The position numbers and the translations under genes were made by a program. From Glandiceps talaboti (Eukaryota; Hemichordata; Enteropneusta; Spengelidae), in contig NC_135559.1 of assembly GCF_964340395.1 (NCBI RefSeq), forward strand, positions 3,524,501-3,588,500: a stretch of DNA of 64,000 bases, given 5' to 3'. Numbering within the stretch: the first letter of the stretch is position 1; each line of letters opens with the position of its first letter. A model generated the notes under the pieces. It ran no database searches. It worked only from the letters and a program-made list of their open reading frames with translations, and was not told the DNA's origin. Positions 26,807-57,800 of the stretch are shown piece after piece.

Positions 26807-28070
26807 TAAACAATATAGTTTGAAACACAAACTTGCAAATGTAAACAATCAATGTTTTTTTTTTAGCTGTAAGACTAAGTTTGAATATGCTGTTTGACAG
26901 AAACACAAACACAGTAGTAAACACAAAGAATCTTTTTGTTGTTTTTACTTGAGTCGTACCAAGATCGTTTGTCGCTCCTACTAGTAATGTATACTAGTAG
27001 TGGTAGTCATCAAGCTGTCCGTTACTTTCTATCCTTCCACTACATAATTCCAATCCGTTGGATGCATGTGGCGCCACTTAAAATGAAAAAGACCAAGGTG
27101 TATCCGAGGACTGATAGGACTATGACTTTGAATTTAAACAAAGAGAGAAAAAAATGGTAGAAAAAATAAAACAAACAAAAAAACCCGCGCAAATTAGACC
27201 CTACGTCTGCCTTCATAGTTGCATACATGCATAGATGTAGTACCAATATCACAGTTGGAATCGGGCCCGTATCCAGGGGAGGGATTTACTTGGCTGGGTA
27301 ATATAGGTACAAGTCACACCCTGGCGGAATAAAAATTACAAACGCTACAAAGTTTCAATTACTAGGGGTCAACAGTCGAAGTCTGCACTCTGCTTCATCC
27401 ATACAAAAGGAGTCAAAAATCTTTGAAAATATGAAAATCAGCAGCTTGGAAACCACGCTGTCCAAAATATAGGGTCAAAAAGCCGTTCGTGAATTCGGGG
27501 GGGGGGGGGGGTCAAATATCCACATGATATTGATAGCCAAATATTTAAAATATTTATCACCAAGTTTTTACATGGGTTGAGATACATACTACTCTCACTG
27601 TACTAATACTTTATACTTAGTAACCCACCCCACTCCCATCATGATGAGATGATCCAATCATTGGCAGCGTGTCACAGGGGCACGTATTATTGCTTAGATT
27701 GCCGTTTTCTTAGGAATATATCGTACGAATCTTGCTGCTACAAATGTATCAATCTCTATAAGTAGAAATATTCTCTTTCTAAGGTAGGAATATATAGTCT
27801 AAAAGGTTGTTATGTTTAGTCTGTAGACCTGGAAAACAACAATCTATGAAATATTACACGCCCCTAGCCCCTATGACTGCATAAACTATCTTGTAATGTA
27901 TGCAAGGATCTCTAGATCCATGAGAAGTAACATTATCCACAATTTATAATACTCAATTATAGAGGGGGGTACTTTGTGGATTACGAGTAACTGTACCGCA
28001 CCAGAAGTTTTTAGGCCACACAGCTGTGTGTGACCTTGCATATACCTATCAACAAATGGTGTATGCCAGA

Positions 28071-28079
28071 TTTCGCGGG
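28071..28079 (+). promoter_or_regulatory. E2F-like site (weaker)
   Basis: TTTCGCGGG, about 250 bp before the MCM7 ATG, resembles the E2F core TTTSSCGC with one deviation. Confidence 0.4.
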
Positions 28080-28135
28080 GTTTCTGTAAGTCGCGCGTTC
28101 TTCTCGCGTTGTTTCGACTAATCACATGGTCAAAG

Positions 28136-28144
28136 TTTCGCGCC
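28136..28144 (+). promoter_or_regulatory. E2F site of the MCM7 promoter
   Basis: TTTCGCGCC is a perfect E2F/DP core (TTTSGCGC), 183 bp upstream of the MCM7 ATG in a CpG-containing stretch. MCM genes are classic E2F targets at G1/S in animals. The site would also drive the intronic hairpins. Confidence 0.65.
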
Positions 28145-28326
28145 ATTTTCAGTTTAGCCATAACTTGAGATACGGAAGGGTCAAGAAACAGTTGTTGTTG
28201 TGGGCAAGGTCGCACTTTATTTTAACGAAATTGCTTACAGTAGCATCTGGTCGTGAGTAAGGAACCCGAGTATCGCTAAATCTTCCGAATACAGCTTTTG
28301 AAAACTTCTGAAAGTTCAAATTCAGT

Positions 28327-47921
<19,595 letters not shown>

Positions 47922-48449
47922 GCTATAGTCAGCAGTGAAAACAGTAGGCACATACTGCTCGATTTGGGACCCCTTGTATAGCAGTGAATGGTAATGCTTA
48001 TAAAATCGTATAGATTTCCGTACATGTGCACCCTTGATTTTGGTGGGGAGAAACCTAGGAAAGTATATGGGGAACTAGTTACCACCACAACAGAGGAACA
48101 TTGATGGCTGTCAACGTTTTCAAAGACATGCAACTGAGCTGGGAACCTAACACTTCAATTGTTCAAACACATCTTAAAAAGTATAGTGAAACCCGACTGC
48201 TTGCTCCCTTCTTGGATAACTTCTGTAAAATCAACAAGTGGATTCTCAAGTACCAAATTCTTTTTGAATTTGGTTTGCCATTTTCAGGACATTGATATGC
48301 TTTTGGAGTTGCTGTTTCTGTTAGGTTAAAACAATCAATTGGATGGTGATATTGATATACTGATTATTTTGATGTTTTTACGTATTTAATGCAATCTCTG
48401 ACTGATATATTAAGTTTCTATATTAGGATAAAGTATGCTAATCAACACT

Positions 48450-48784
48450 CCATATTTGGTGCTAGCACCCAACTGCCATATTGAAGTTTCCATGTATGGT
48501 CATCAGTATGCCATATTTGGTGTAATTTGTGACTGCCATCAAAGATTCTAAGTAAGACCAAATATGGTCATCAGTATGCCATATTTGGTGTAATTTGTGA
48601 CTGCCATCAAAGATTCTAAGTAAGACCAAATATGATAATCCATGATCCATATTTGGTGTAATTTGTGACTGCCATCAAAGATTCTAAGTAAGACCAAATA
48701 TGGTAATCCATGATCCATATTTGGTGTAATTTGTGACTGCCATCAAAGATTCTAAGTAAGACCAAATATGGTAATCCATGATCC
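48450..48784. repeat. 68-bp tandem array with self-complementary motifs (MCM7 3' UTR)
   Basis: Four clear 68-bp copies start at 48511, 48579, 48647 and 48715, plus a diverged one before them. Each has CCATATTTGGTGTAATTTGT and later ACCAAATATGG, so neighbouring CCATATTTGGT and ACCAAATATGG can pair as hairpins. Confidence 0.9.
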
Positions 48785-49080
48785 ATGGTTGTGCAGTGTG
48801 CCTTGTTAAAGTTTCTATAAGTTATTTGATGTAGTTTACCTGTGTTTTACTGGTCAATTTGTTATTGATTTGTATATTTGTTAGCAGTTGTAAAATACAT
48901 TTTTTGTTTGAATATGAAAGATTGGATCATGATTGTAGAATGATATGCTCACTGTCGAAATGCTTGACAGGAGTGATTTTAATGCAGCTTTTTGTATGCA
49001 ATTGATTTTGAGATTGGAACAAATTTTGTATGGAACATTGAAAATAGAATGTGTAGATGACTATTGAAAGTCCAAGCTGA

Positions 49081-49086
49081 AATAAA
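49081..49086 (+). terminator. MCM7 polyadenylation signal
   Basis: Canonical AATAAA, 1160 bp after the stop, followed by a T-rich stretch. Confidence 0.6.
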
Positions 49087-49277
49087 GTCTGATAAACTAT
49101 AGTTTGAATATAGTTTTGAATGTCTTTTTTGTATGGTAGATGTCTCATGTGAGTGCTGTTTTTATTATGATGAATGTCTTGTGTTGCACAATGAATGCCT
49201 TGTGTTTGGTATGTTGAATGTCTTGTTCATGTGTCTTGATAAATGCTGTCTTGTGATGAATGTCTCTTGTGTAAAGA

Positions 49278-49365
49278 TACGTCGTGACGTTTCGCCCTCA
49301 CCGGCCTCCTCTCACACGACGTGTTAGGGGTTGGCCGATGTTTGAGGGCGCCCCGTTACAGCGTA
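49278..49365. repeat. Short fold-back sequence downstream of MCM7
   Basis: TACGTCGTGACG...CGCCCTCA faces TGAGGGCG...CGTTACAGCGTA as imperfect inverted arms around a GGCC-containing centre. Probably a small decayed MITE. The remaining intergenic DNA to 50460 shows nothing else recognisable. Confidence 0.6.
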
Positions 49366-50459
49366 CCTTACAGACTATGTAACGAGTTGTCAACGTGTCT
49401 TTTGTGATGAATGACTTGTGTAGGGAGTCTTGTTGGCACATCTTTGTTGTATGAAGAATGTCATTTTGCTGTCTTCAGTGAACTTCAAGGAAGGGTATCG
49501 ATGTGTACATACATAAATACCATAGGCCAAATAATTAATGATACAATGCGATTGGTTTTAGGGACGGTCGTACAATGTCGCACAAGCTCAACAAACGAAC
49601 ATCGTTTAGGTCAAAACACCATATCCCACTTTAGAAGTGAATATTATCAACTTATCAACATCTCATCTCTTTCACCGTATACATGATTTCATTTATCACG
49701 GATTACGTCAAATTCGTAGATTTATGACGAGTTCGTTTCAGTAAAACAAAAGATGTAACGCAACTGACTGAGGGGGCATTACCAAGTGTCATGCTGGTGC
49801 TTATTGGCTGGGGCACTCCTAGAGTAGATAAGCCGTTATAGGCGCTCTTTCAACAACACAAAGGACCCAGGGCCTGGAAGGTCATGAAAGGTGTGCAAGG
49901 GCGCCACCGGCGACATGTTTTAGGAACAGACCAAGTTTATCAGAATACTTAGTGTCCGACAAAAGGTAACCTTGTATATCATTACATACAAATAATCTAG
50001 TTCGTTGTTTATCATGTCAATGCATAGTTACGATAACGACATCTATATATCACTACCAGACTCATGGTAAACAAAATAACTGTTTGAATCGTGCATATAT
50101 TATATAGGTTTTTCATATTGTGTTTGTCAGTTTTGTGATCATCAGGTCTTTGTTAGTTCTAAACTTGAACTCGGTCAATAGATTCAAACACAGGCATTGC
50201 TTTGAAAAACTATCGATGTGGTGGGATCTTACTTCCGGGAGGGTGTGGTATTCGGGTGTGGGTAATGGGTACGTGTCGTACGTGCATTCAAAGATGTGAG
50301 TTAAACCTCTACATAATGCTTTAAAAATCAAGACTCAAAAATCTACACGAGTCGAAAAAGGGGACCAAAACCGCGTTACATACGTAATACCTTTCATGGG
50401 AGTAACCCCCCCCCCCCCACAATCTTACTACAGAAAAAATCCCCGTCTCTGGTGGCCTA

Positions 50460-50625
50460 AATTTGAACAAGTCCCCGAGGAGGGTCATATTTTAGAGAAA
50501 GGAAATTGAGGGAGGTTCACATATTTTGGCACAACGGACTAGGGGGGGGGGGCACATTTTATGCCACAGAATTAGAACGGGGTTAAGTTCCCCGCCCCCT
50601 TGTAATTACCGAAGGCTCCCTTAGT
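50460..50625 (+). repeat. Dispersed repeat upstream of TMLHE (copy 1)
   Basis: TTTTAGAGAAAGGAAATTGA, GGGAGG, TGCCACAGA and CTTGTAATTACCGAAGG occur in the same order at 60545-60713, upstream of the sulfotransferase-like gene. Includes G and C runs. Confidence 0.75.
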
Positions 50626-50696
50626 ATATAATTAACACTTTCCCCTGCTTAATCGATTTCTAAAAAAAATAATCTTTATCTTCATTTCTAGTTAAA

Positions 50697-53600
50697 ATGT
50701 TACTGTTAACGCGTTCGTTATGTGGTCTTAGAAGACTTTATTCCGAGAAAAACAAACACGTTTTCCATCGTCTACAGCTGTTGCATCATTCAGCTAATTC
50801 ATGTACTGAATCCACTTTAAAGACAAGTGTGCCATTTTGTGGTCGTTCATCACCTGTGTATTCCCGACGCCTTCACACTATGACTGGACCTTCAAGTCCA
50901 AATGCTGTCAAAGTGGTGTTGAAAGATAACCATATAATGATTATGAAAGATAAACAAATTATACCACTCAGTAACCCATGGTTACGGGATCATTGTAGGT
51001 AAGATATCGTAACATAGTATCGTTATTGCCTGGCTTGTCATATTATTGTTTGTTTACCATTTTTTGATCACTTTGGAATTAAATATCATTGTTGGTCAGA
51101 TATAAGCTTAGGCATTTCAGTATCAATGTACCGGTTTCAAACAGGTTTTTAAAAAAATTATCTTTTTTCTTTCTCGAATCGAAGGCGCCCCGACAAGGCG
51201 TTTCTTACAGGCTACTCTCAGTACAGTGCGAAGACTGCACATATCTAAATCCTATGACTTCTTCGCTTTACATGTAAGAACTCCATTCTTTGCCAATATG
51301 ACAATGAACGTGATATCATAATTGACAGAAAGTGTTCCTCATAATTCCCCTTTCTACAGATGCGAAGTGTGTTATGACAAGGAAACGGAGCAAAGAAACT
51401 GTGAGAGTCTGAATGTAGATATGACTCCACGAAAAGTGAACACGAAGACATCAATGAAAGGAAAACAACTAGTGATATACTGTAAGTTGCCAATTAATAA
51501 ATATACAAAATACTTATTTGTTTATTTCATGTCATTAAATTGTTATTCCAAATTTGCACATACCCATCGTTTCTTTTATGATTATTTCATGAAAGGGTCG
51601 GATGGGCATGAGTCCACATTCAACCTTGATTGGTTGCTGGATGTTTTTAACCCTGTCATGGACCAATCACAAAAGAGCAAAGCTGTAAAACTATGGGATT
51701 TGAAGACAATTCGAACTATGATGCCAACGGCTGTCAGTTTTCGTGAGTACCTAAGAGACGACGATATTCTCAGACTAGTTCTAAAGAATTTATTCACCTA
51801 TGGTCTTGCGTTCGTCAACGATGTACCTGTAACGGTGGAGGATTCGGAGGTAAGTGTGAGGAGGGTGTGCGAGGTGATTGTGTACCTCGTACTGGTAGTC
51901 ACCTCGCAAACGGTAAAACTCAAACTAAAGACCATAAAACCGTCGTTCATCGAAATCATCAACTTACTCCAGAATTCGTGAAAAATTGCCATTTTCTAAA
52001 TAGATTTATCACAAATTTCATCCTACGACTTGCAAACGGTCATTTCTTTCGTAAAAACGTAAAGGTGAAGCTGTTTTCTCTTCAAATAACACTAGGAGGA
52101 ACAGAGTGACTTTCATACCGTGGCCGAAAACGACAAATTTATCTTCTGTTATCGCTCTCCTGTTTCAACATCTCTCTTCTGTTTGATAAATCGCTACTTT
52201 CAGCTTAGTCTGTCATTTTTAATAGGCTCATCGAAAATTCATAATGTGATTATATTAGATCATGATGTGATTTTATTCTAAGCAAGTATTTATCCGTTTC
52301 AAATATTTATTCAAATACCAGAAAGTTGTCCAAAGGATTGGTTTTTTGAGGGAAACAGTTTGGGGCAAGTCGTTTCTTATAACAGCTAATTTTACATACC
52401 AAGATAAAGCCTATACCAACGAAATGCAGCCAGCCCATACTGACGGAACTTATCTAAATGAACCCCCCGCGTAAGTATGTTTCACTGTATAACCCCCTGT
52501 GGGTAAGTATGTTTCAATGTATAAACCCCGGGGTTGCCATGTTTCATTTTATCATCCCAGAGTAAATATCTCACTGTATCACCCCCTGCAGGTAAGTATG
52601 TTTCAATGTATCACCCCCGGGGTTGCCATGTTTCATTTTATGATCCCAGAGTAAATATGTCTCACTGTATCACCCCCTGCAGATAAGTATGTTTCAATGT
52701 ATCACCCCCAGGGTTGCCATGTTTTATTTTATCATCCCAGAGTAAATATGTTTCACTGTGTCACCCCCGGGTACGGTACGTATATCTTACTTTTTCACCA
52801 CACAATCTCCAGGTCGATAATAGTTTTACCATATAAGGCATGCTGATATCATGTATTATTGCCCCTATATGGACGTTGCGCGTAAGGATAGAATGGTCTT
52901 ATACCTGCCGTGAGCGGCAATAATATCCCTTCCCGAGTATGCGATATGCATGCTTTTTAAGGGGGGTGTACCAAGTGAACATGTATATAGTGGGAGGTGC
53001 ACAATATTTTTTTTTACTTCACAATTTTTAACCATTTAGTGTAACAAAAGTTAAGAGTTAGTTTATCTTGTGAAAATCACGATCTAGCCGAGGTAATACT
53101 TTTTCTTGCACATTGTTCACGGGCAATATAAGTCTCCTGCCTTACCAGAATCCCAATTGCATGTATATATTGAGTCTTTTTTCACCATTTTGACGGAGCA
53201 ATATCATTGACGTTCAATGTCAAATCAAAACATAATAAGACTATTGTTTGGTATATATGGCAAGAGTGTACTATAGTATTTTCCCGTTTTTTGAAATGAG
53301 ACCAAAACGTGTCTTGTAGTTATTCACTGGAGACCAATCGTCTACATTTTTAAAAAGGGGAAAGGACCTAAGGAAACATTAGAACCACTAGAACTATACC
53401 ATTCACCATTCACCATTCACATATTTGCCCCAACCGGTAGAAATCCTGCACTTTTTACGGTATTTTGTTTTAAGTCTAACTATGAAAAAGATCTCTTATG
53501 TGAGATCGAAAGGTCGGTGTAATTTGTATAAAGAATATATTTTATCAGAAACTAGAGTTGATTCCTTCATACCCACTACCATATTCCCCCCTCAAGTCCT

Positions 53601-56600
53601 GTTTCTGTATACAACAACTGGTGTTCATCTGTAGTTCGACTGATACTTGTTCTCTTTCATACTCACTACCATATACTGCCCTCAAGTCCTGTTTCTGTAT
53701 ACAACAACTGGTGTTCATCTGTAGTTCGACTGATACTTGTTCTCTTTCATACCCACTACCATATTCCCCTCAAGTCTTGTTTCTGTATACAACAACTGGT
53801 GTTCATCTGTAGTTGGACTGATACTTGTTCTCTTTCATACCCACTACCATATTCCCCTCAAGTCTTGTTTCTGTTTACAACAACTGGTGTTCATCTGTAG
53901 TTCGACTGATACTTGTTCTCTTTCATACCTACTACCATATACTGCCCTCAAGTCCTGTTTCTGTATACAATAACTGGTGTTCATCTGCAGTTGGACTGAT
54001 ACTTGTTCTCTTTCATACTCACTACCATATACTGCCCTCAAGTCCTGTTTCTGTATACAATAACTGGTGTTCATCTGCAGTTGGACTGATACTTGTTCTC
54101 TTTCATACTCACTACCATATACTGCCCTCAAGTCCTGTTTCTGTATACAACAACTGGTGTTCATCTGTAGTTCGACTGATACTGGTTCTCTTTCATACCC
54201 ACTACCATATACTGCCCTCAAGTCCTGTTTCTGTATACAATAACTGGTGTTCATCTGCAGTTGGACTGATACTTGTTCTCTTTCATACTCACTACCATAT
54301 ACTGTCCTCAAGTCCTGTTTCTGTATACAACAACTGGTGTTCATCTGTAGTTCGACTGATACTTGTTCTCTTTCATACTCACTACCATATACTGCCCTCA
54401 AGTCCTGTTTCTGTATACAACAACTGGTGTTCATCTGTAGTTCGACTGATACTTGTTCTCTTTCATACCCACTACCATATTCCCCTCAAGTCCTGTTTCT
54501 GTATACAACAACTGGTGTTCATCTGTAGTTCGACTGATACTTGTTCTCTTTCATACCCACTACCATATTCCCCTCAAGTCCTGTTTCTGTATACAACAAC
54601 TGGTGTTCATCTGTAGTTCGACTGATACTTGTTCTCTTTCATACTCACTACCATATACTGCCCTCAAGTCCTGTTTCTGTATACAACAACTGGTGTTCAT
54701 CTGGAGTTGGACTGATACTTGTTCTCTTTCATACCCACTACCATATACTGCCCTCAAGTCCTGTTTCTGTATACAACAACTGGTGTTCATCTGCAGTTGG
54801 ACTGATACTTGTTCTCTTTCACACTCACTACCATATACTGCCCTCAAGTCCTGTTTCTGTATACAACAACTGGTGTTCATCTGCAGTTGGACTGATACTT
54901 GTTCTCTTTCATACTCACTACCATATACTGCCCTCAAGTCCTGTTTCTGTATACAACAACTGGTGTTCATCTGTAGTTCGACTGATACTTGTTCTCTTTC
55001 ATACCCACTACCATATACTGCCCTCAAGTCCTGTTTCTGTATACAATAACTGGTGTTCATCTGTAGTTGGACTGATACTTGCTCTGCTTACAAACCCCAC
55101 TCCATTGAACAAAATACAATTTCCTTATTGTAATCTTTGTGCGATCGTTCTGATAATATTATCTGTTTTTGTCTACAGATCGCTTGCATTCCATTGTTTT
55201 GGTCATGATGGTGATGGCGGAAATAGTTTAATAGTTGATGGTTTCAATGTTGCTGAAAAACTTCAACAAAGTCACCCTGAATATTACCAAGTATTGAGTG
55301 AGGTCTCCCTTCGTCATGACAAAATTTTAAAAGATAGAAAAATACACACAACAGGGACAGGACCTATATTACAACATTGCCCTGTCACCAATCAACTTAT
55401 GTACATCAGGTAAGACGCTGTAGTCAATGACTTCTATGATGGACACCCAAACGAGTATAATTTAAGGATTGGGGATAGGGAGATTGGGCTGGGGGGGGGG
55501 GGAGGTGCGAGGAGGGAGGCATGAAAATTCTGATGGTCTGAATTCTTTGACCACAACATTTTTCCTCAGCCCCCCCCCCCCCCGATGGCTAATGACAGAG
55601 AATGGCTCATGCAATTCCAGTAGTCTACTTCCAGACAGGGAGAGTATTACGTGTTAAAGACTCCATGATGTCTGGAAGTAATTTGGGTTGCTACAATTCC
55701 AGTGACCCAAATTACTTAGTTATGACCATTCAAATTGTCATATATTTTTTTCTGTTGATATTGTTTAACTGTTATATGGTATGAAGTTCAGGTAAGGACG
55801 ACCAATATATTTAAAAATGTCTTAAATAATGACGTCAAAATACGAGACTTTTTATTAGTAACCCTGTCAGGAGAGATTGTCTTTATAGTAAAGTCATACG
55901 TCCCAAAGAAAATAAGTCAATATTTAGTAGACTATGTGACCATGTTGATATCTTGATACACAATGATTCATGTTACGTTGTGGTCAGCATTATGATAACT
56001 TTATGCATTAGCCTGCATGTATCACGGACTTACAAGATACATTTGGAGTCATGATGGGTGAATGGTTAGCGTGACCGGCTTGGAATCTACAGGTTGCAGG
56101 TTCGAGCCCCGTCGCAGCCTGCTGTTTGTTTCTGAGTGGTTAAAGTCCTTGATTTGAACCACGACTGTGCCTCAGTCAACCCAGCTGTATAACTAGGGAC
56201 CTGGTAGGATGTAGGTTGCAATGTGAAGGCTTTAATCCTATGGCTGCAATGGATTGTATGCTCCCCAGGGAGGATTTCAATTGCACACTTTTGTGAAACA
56301 AATTAAGTAAACAACGTGATCTATTTTACTGTTTGTACTCTACTTACTTCGCCATAATATATTTAAATTGATACTTGGAAACAAAGTACTGTAATATGGA
56401 ATTAGAAAACCTGTAACAGGACTCGTATAATCAACCAGGCATGACACAAATTGTAATTTCTTGTTATTTCATTAGATATGGCCCTTTCTATAGATCACTG
56501 ATTGATACCAATGGAGTGGACTTGGATCTCTTTTACAACGCGTTGTCAAAGTTTTCAAAGGAACTCGCTTCACCTGACAACGTTTTATGGACTAAGTTAC

Positions 56601-56776
56601 ATCCGGGTACTGTCTGTATTATGGACAACTGGAGACTGCTCCATGGCAGATCGTCGTTCACTGGTCGTAGAAGTTTGTGGGGTTGTTTTCTGCAGAGAGA
56701 CGAACTGAATAGTAAATACAGAACCATGCTGGATCACACCTCAGACCACCAAACAAGTCTGAGATCTGAGGTCTAA
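50697..56776 (+). CDS. TMLHE: Trimethyllysine dioxygenase, mitochondrial (TMLHE-like; six coding exons, complete)
   Basis: An Fe(II)/2-oxoglutarate dioxygenase that hydroxylates trimethyllysine, the first step of carnitine synthesis. Exons: 50697-50998, 51360-51481, 51596-51849, 52322-52470, 55179-55409, 56476-56776. All junctions are GT-AG and in frame, giving 452 residues (human 421). The Arg-rich, acid-poor N terminus suggests mitochondrial import. C100, C102, C105 and H146 fit the N-terminal zinc site known from BBOX1. Iron ligands are H265 and D267 (HTDGTY) and H409 (WRLLHGR). R411 is the likely 2-oxoglutarate contact. The last exon (FTGRRSLWGCFLQRDE) is closer to TMLHE than to gamma-butyrobetaine dioxygenase, which remains the alternative. 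An AG at 50689-50690 after a pyrimidine tract suggests an upstream non-coding exon. Exon 4 carries HxD but has no long open frame of its own. Confidence 0.94.
52471..52775. repeat. 89-90-bp tandem array that begins at the exon 4 splice donor
   Basis: The authentic donor GTAAGTATG (52471) is copied at 52503 and 52592 (the latter as CCTGCAG/GTAAGTATG), and in altered form at about 52682. Each unit also contains GGGGTTGCCATGTTTCATTT and CCCAGAGTAAATATG. TMLHE intron 4. Confidence 0.88.
53553..55090. repeat. 90/88-bp minisatellite, about 17 copies (TMLHE intron 4)
   Basis: The unit contains TGATACTTGTTCTCTTTCAT, ACTCACTACCATATACTGCC, CTCAAGTCCTGTTTCTGTAT and ACAACAACTGGTGTTCATCT. Most copies are 90 bp; several are 88 bp (ATTCCCCTC instead of ATACTGCCCTC). 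Copies are over 90% alike, so the array is young. It ends about 90 bp before exon 5. Because 90 is divisible by three, frames of up to 290 residues stay open on both strands. They are not genes. Confidence 0.97.
55676..55717. repeat. 13-bp perfect hairpin (TMLHE intron 5)
   Basis: AAGTAATTTGGGT and ACCCAAATTACTT with a 16-base loop. Confidence 0.8.
56045..56310 (+). mobile_element. tRNA-derived SINE (TMLHE intron 5)
   Basis: The tRNA-like head has an A box (GATGGGTGAATGGTTAGCGT) and a perfect B box (GGTTCGAGCC at 56099-56108). Then comes an unrelated body with CCTCAGTCAACCCAGCTGTA and GACCTGGTAGGAT. CAGTC-ACCCAGCTGTA and ACCTGGTA blocks resemble central domains of SINEs in marine animals. 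It is oriented with the gene. It is not a functional tRNA because the 3' stem is not maintained. Confidence 0.75.
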
Positions 56777-57285
56777 GATCATACCTACTTTTAGACGTAC
56801 TTTTGACATTAAAAAATAGTTCGCATTTGGGTAATTTGAACAACAAACTCTCCATCGGGAACATTATCCGTGGGTAGTATTGTATAGTTATGATATTAAT
56901 TATTTTTATCTGAAGCTAATATAATAAGACCTCCGAATTTATTAATATCTATGTTCTGCGCATGTCTGCTGACTCCCATGATACAACGCTTGTCCCTGAT
57001 AAGGACCTCCACAGAACAATGACTAATTATTTAATTCAGGTATTGTTATTCGTGGGTTTGAGTGTGAACAAAATTGTAAAGCCAAAACGTCAAATTTATA
57101 CCATTTAATAATAACTTGTTCAGATTGGTAAAAGACATGGTTTGAGCATGTTGAGTGAACCACGTAAACGTTACACGGAAGACCGATTCATTGAAGGGGT
57201 GGGCGGTGTGGTACATCATTCATAATAACAATATTTATGATTCATTGCCGACTTCAATGTTTTTTTTATACACTGATGGTCCTGA

Positions 57286-57291
57286 ATAAAA
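57286..57291 (+). terminator. Candidate TMLHE polyadenylation signal
   Basis: AATAAA, 510 bp downstream of the TMLHE stop. It is the first canonical hexamer seen. Confidence 0.4.
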
Positions 57292-57589
57292 AGATTAGCA
57301 AGCTTGCCAAAGTGTGTGATAGTAAAGTTCAGTATATGAATACAAATATGTTTATGTCAACTTATAACCAGTACATGAAATGGTTTCTCCCGGACAAAGT
57401 TTTATGACTCCACCCGTGGTGCTACGCCACTGTTCTAATAAACCAGAAAGGCCTAAGTTTGCGGCGACATCAGTTACAATACAAACATGTGGCTTGGTAA
57501 TAGTCGATCGAACTCTCAATATTGCGCACTAATTATTTTTATAACAGTGTAACCAACAATACATTATACTAAGCATGTCAGTCAGGGCC

Positions 57590-57770
57590 TTGGACCTCGA
57601 TTAGTTCAGAAAGAACTACTGTCCTTGGTCCTCACCAGAATTTTATTTTGTCCCTAGACGTTGTATTTTTTCTTTCTCTTTCATTTCTATATAATCATTC
57701 AATATCTGTATAAACTATATAAGTTCTGGTGAAATAGATTTCAATTCAATTCAATTAAATTCAATTAGCT
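57590..57770 (+). mobile_element. Possible LINE 3' end with (TTCAA)n tail
   Basis: The segment ends GGTGAAATAGATTTCAATTC followed by AATTCAATT repeats, a tail form common to non-LTR retrotransposons of aquatic animals. No coding sequence is present, so the assignment is tentative. Confidence 0.35.
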
Positions 57771-57800
57771 GGCAACATCAGTCGTTTGCTGTCCGGGAAA

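Larger units (their letters stand above)
23293..28326. other. Intergenic region between divergent glypican and MCM7
   Basis: This 5-kb region must contain both promoters. No coding exon was recognised. Short open frames (for example 23972-24265) have no family resemblance. CTCF-like motifs, a fold-back element, microsatellites and E2F-like sites are listed separately. Confidence 0.7.
47922..49105 (+). other. MCM7: MCM7 3' untranslated region
   Basis: From the TAG stop to just past an AATAAA signal at 49081-49086. It contains the 68-bp array. The end is inferred from the signal only. Confidence 0.65.

Noticed and set aside
53825-55413. Long open frames (up to 290 residues plus, 196 residues minus) as a repeat-protein gene
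   Set aside because: Most of their length is the 90/88-bp intronic minisatellite; 90 is a multiple of three so frames stay open. Only 55179-55409 is coding, as TMLHE exon 5.
56050-56125. Functional tRNA gene
   Set aside because: Good A and B boxes but no consistent acceptor stem; followed by a SINE body.
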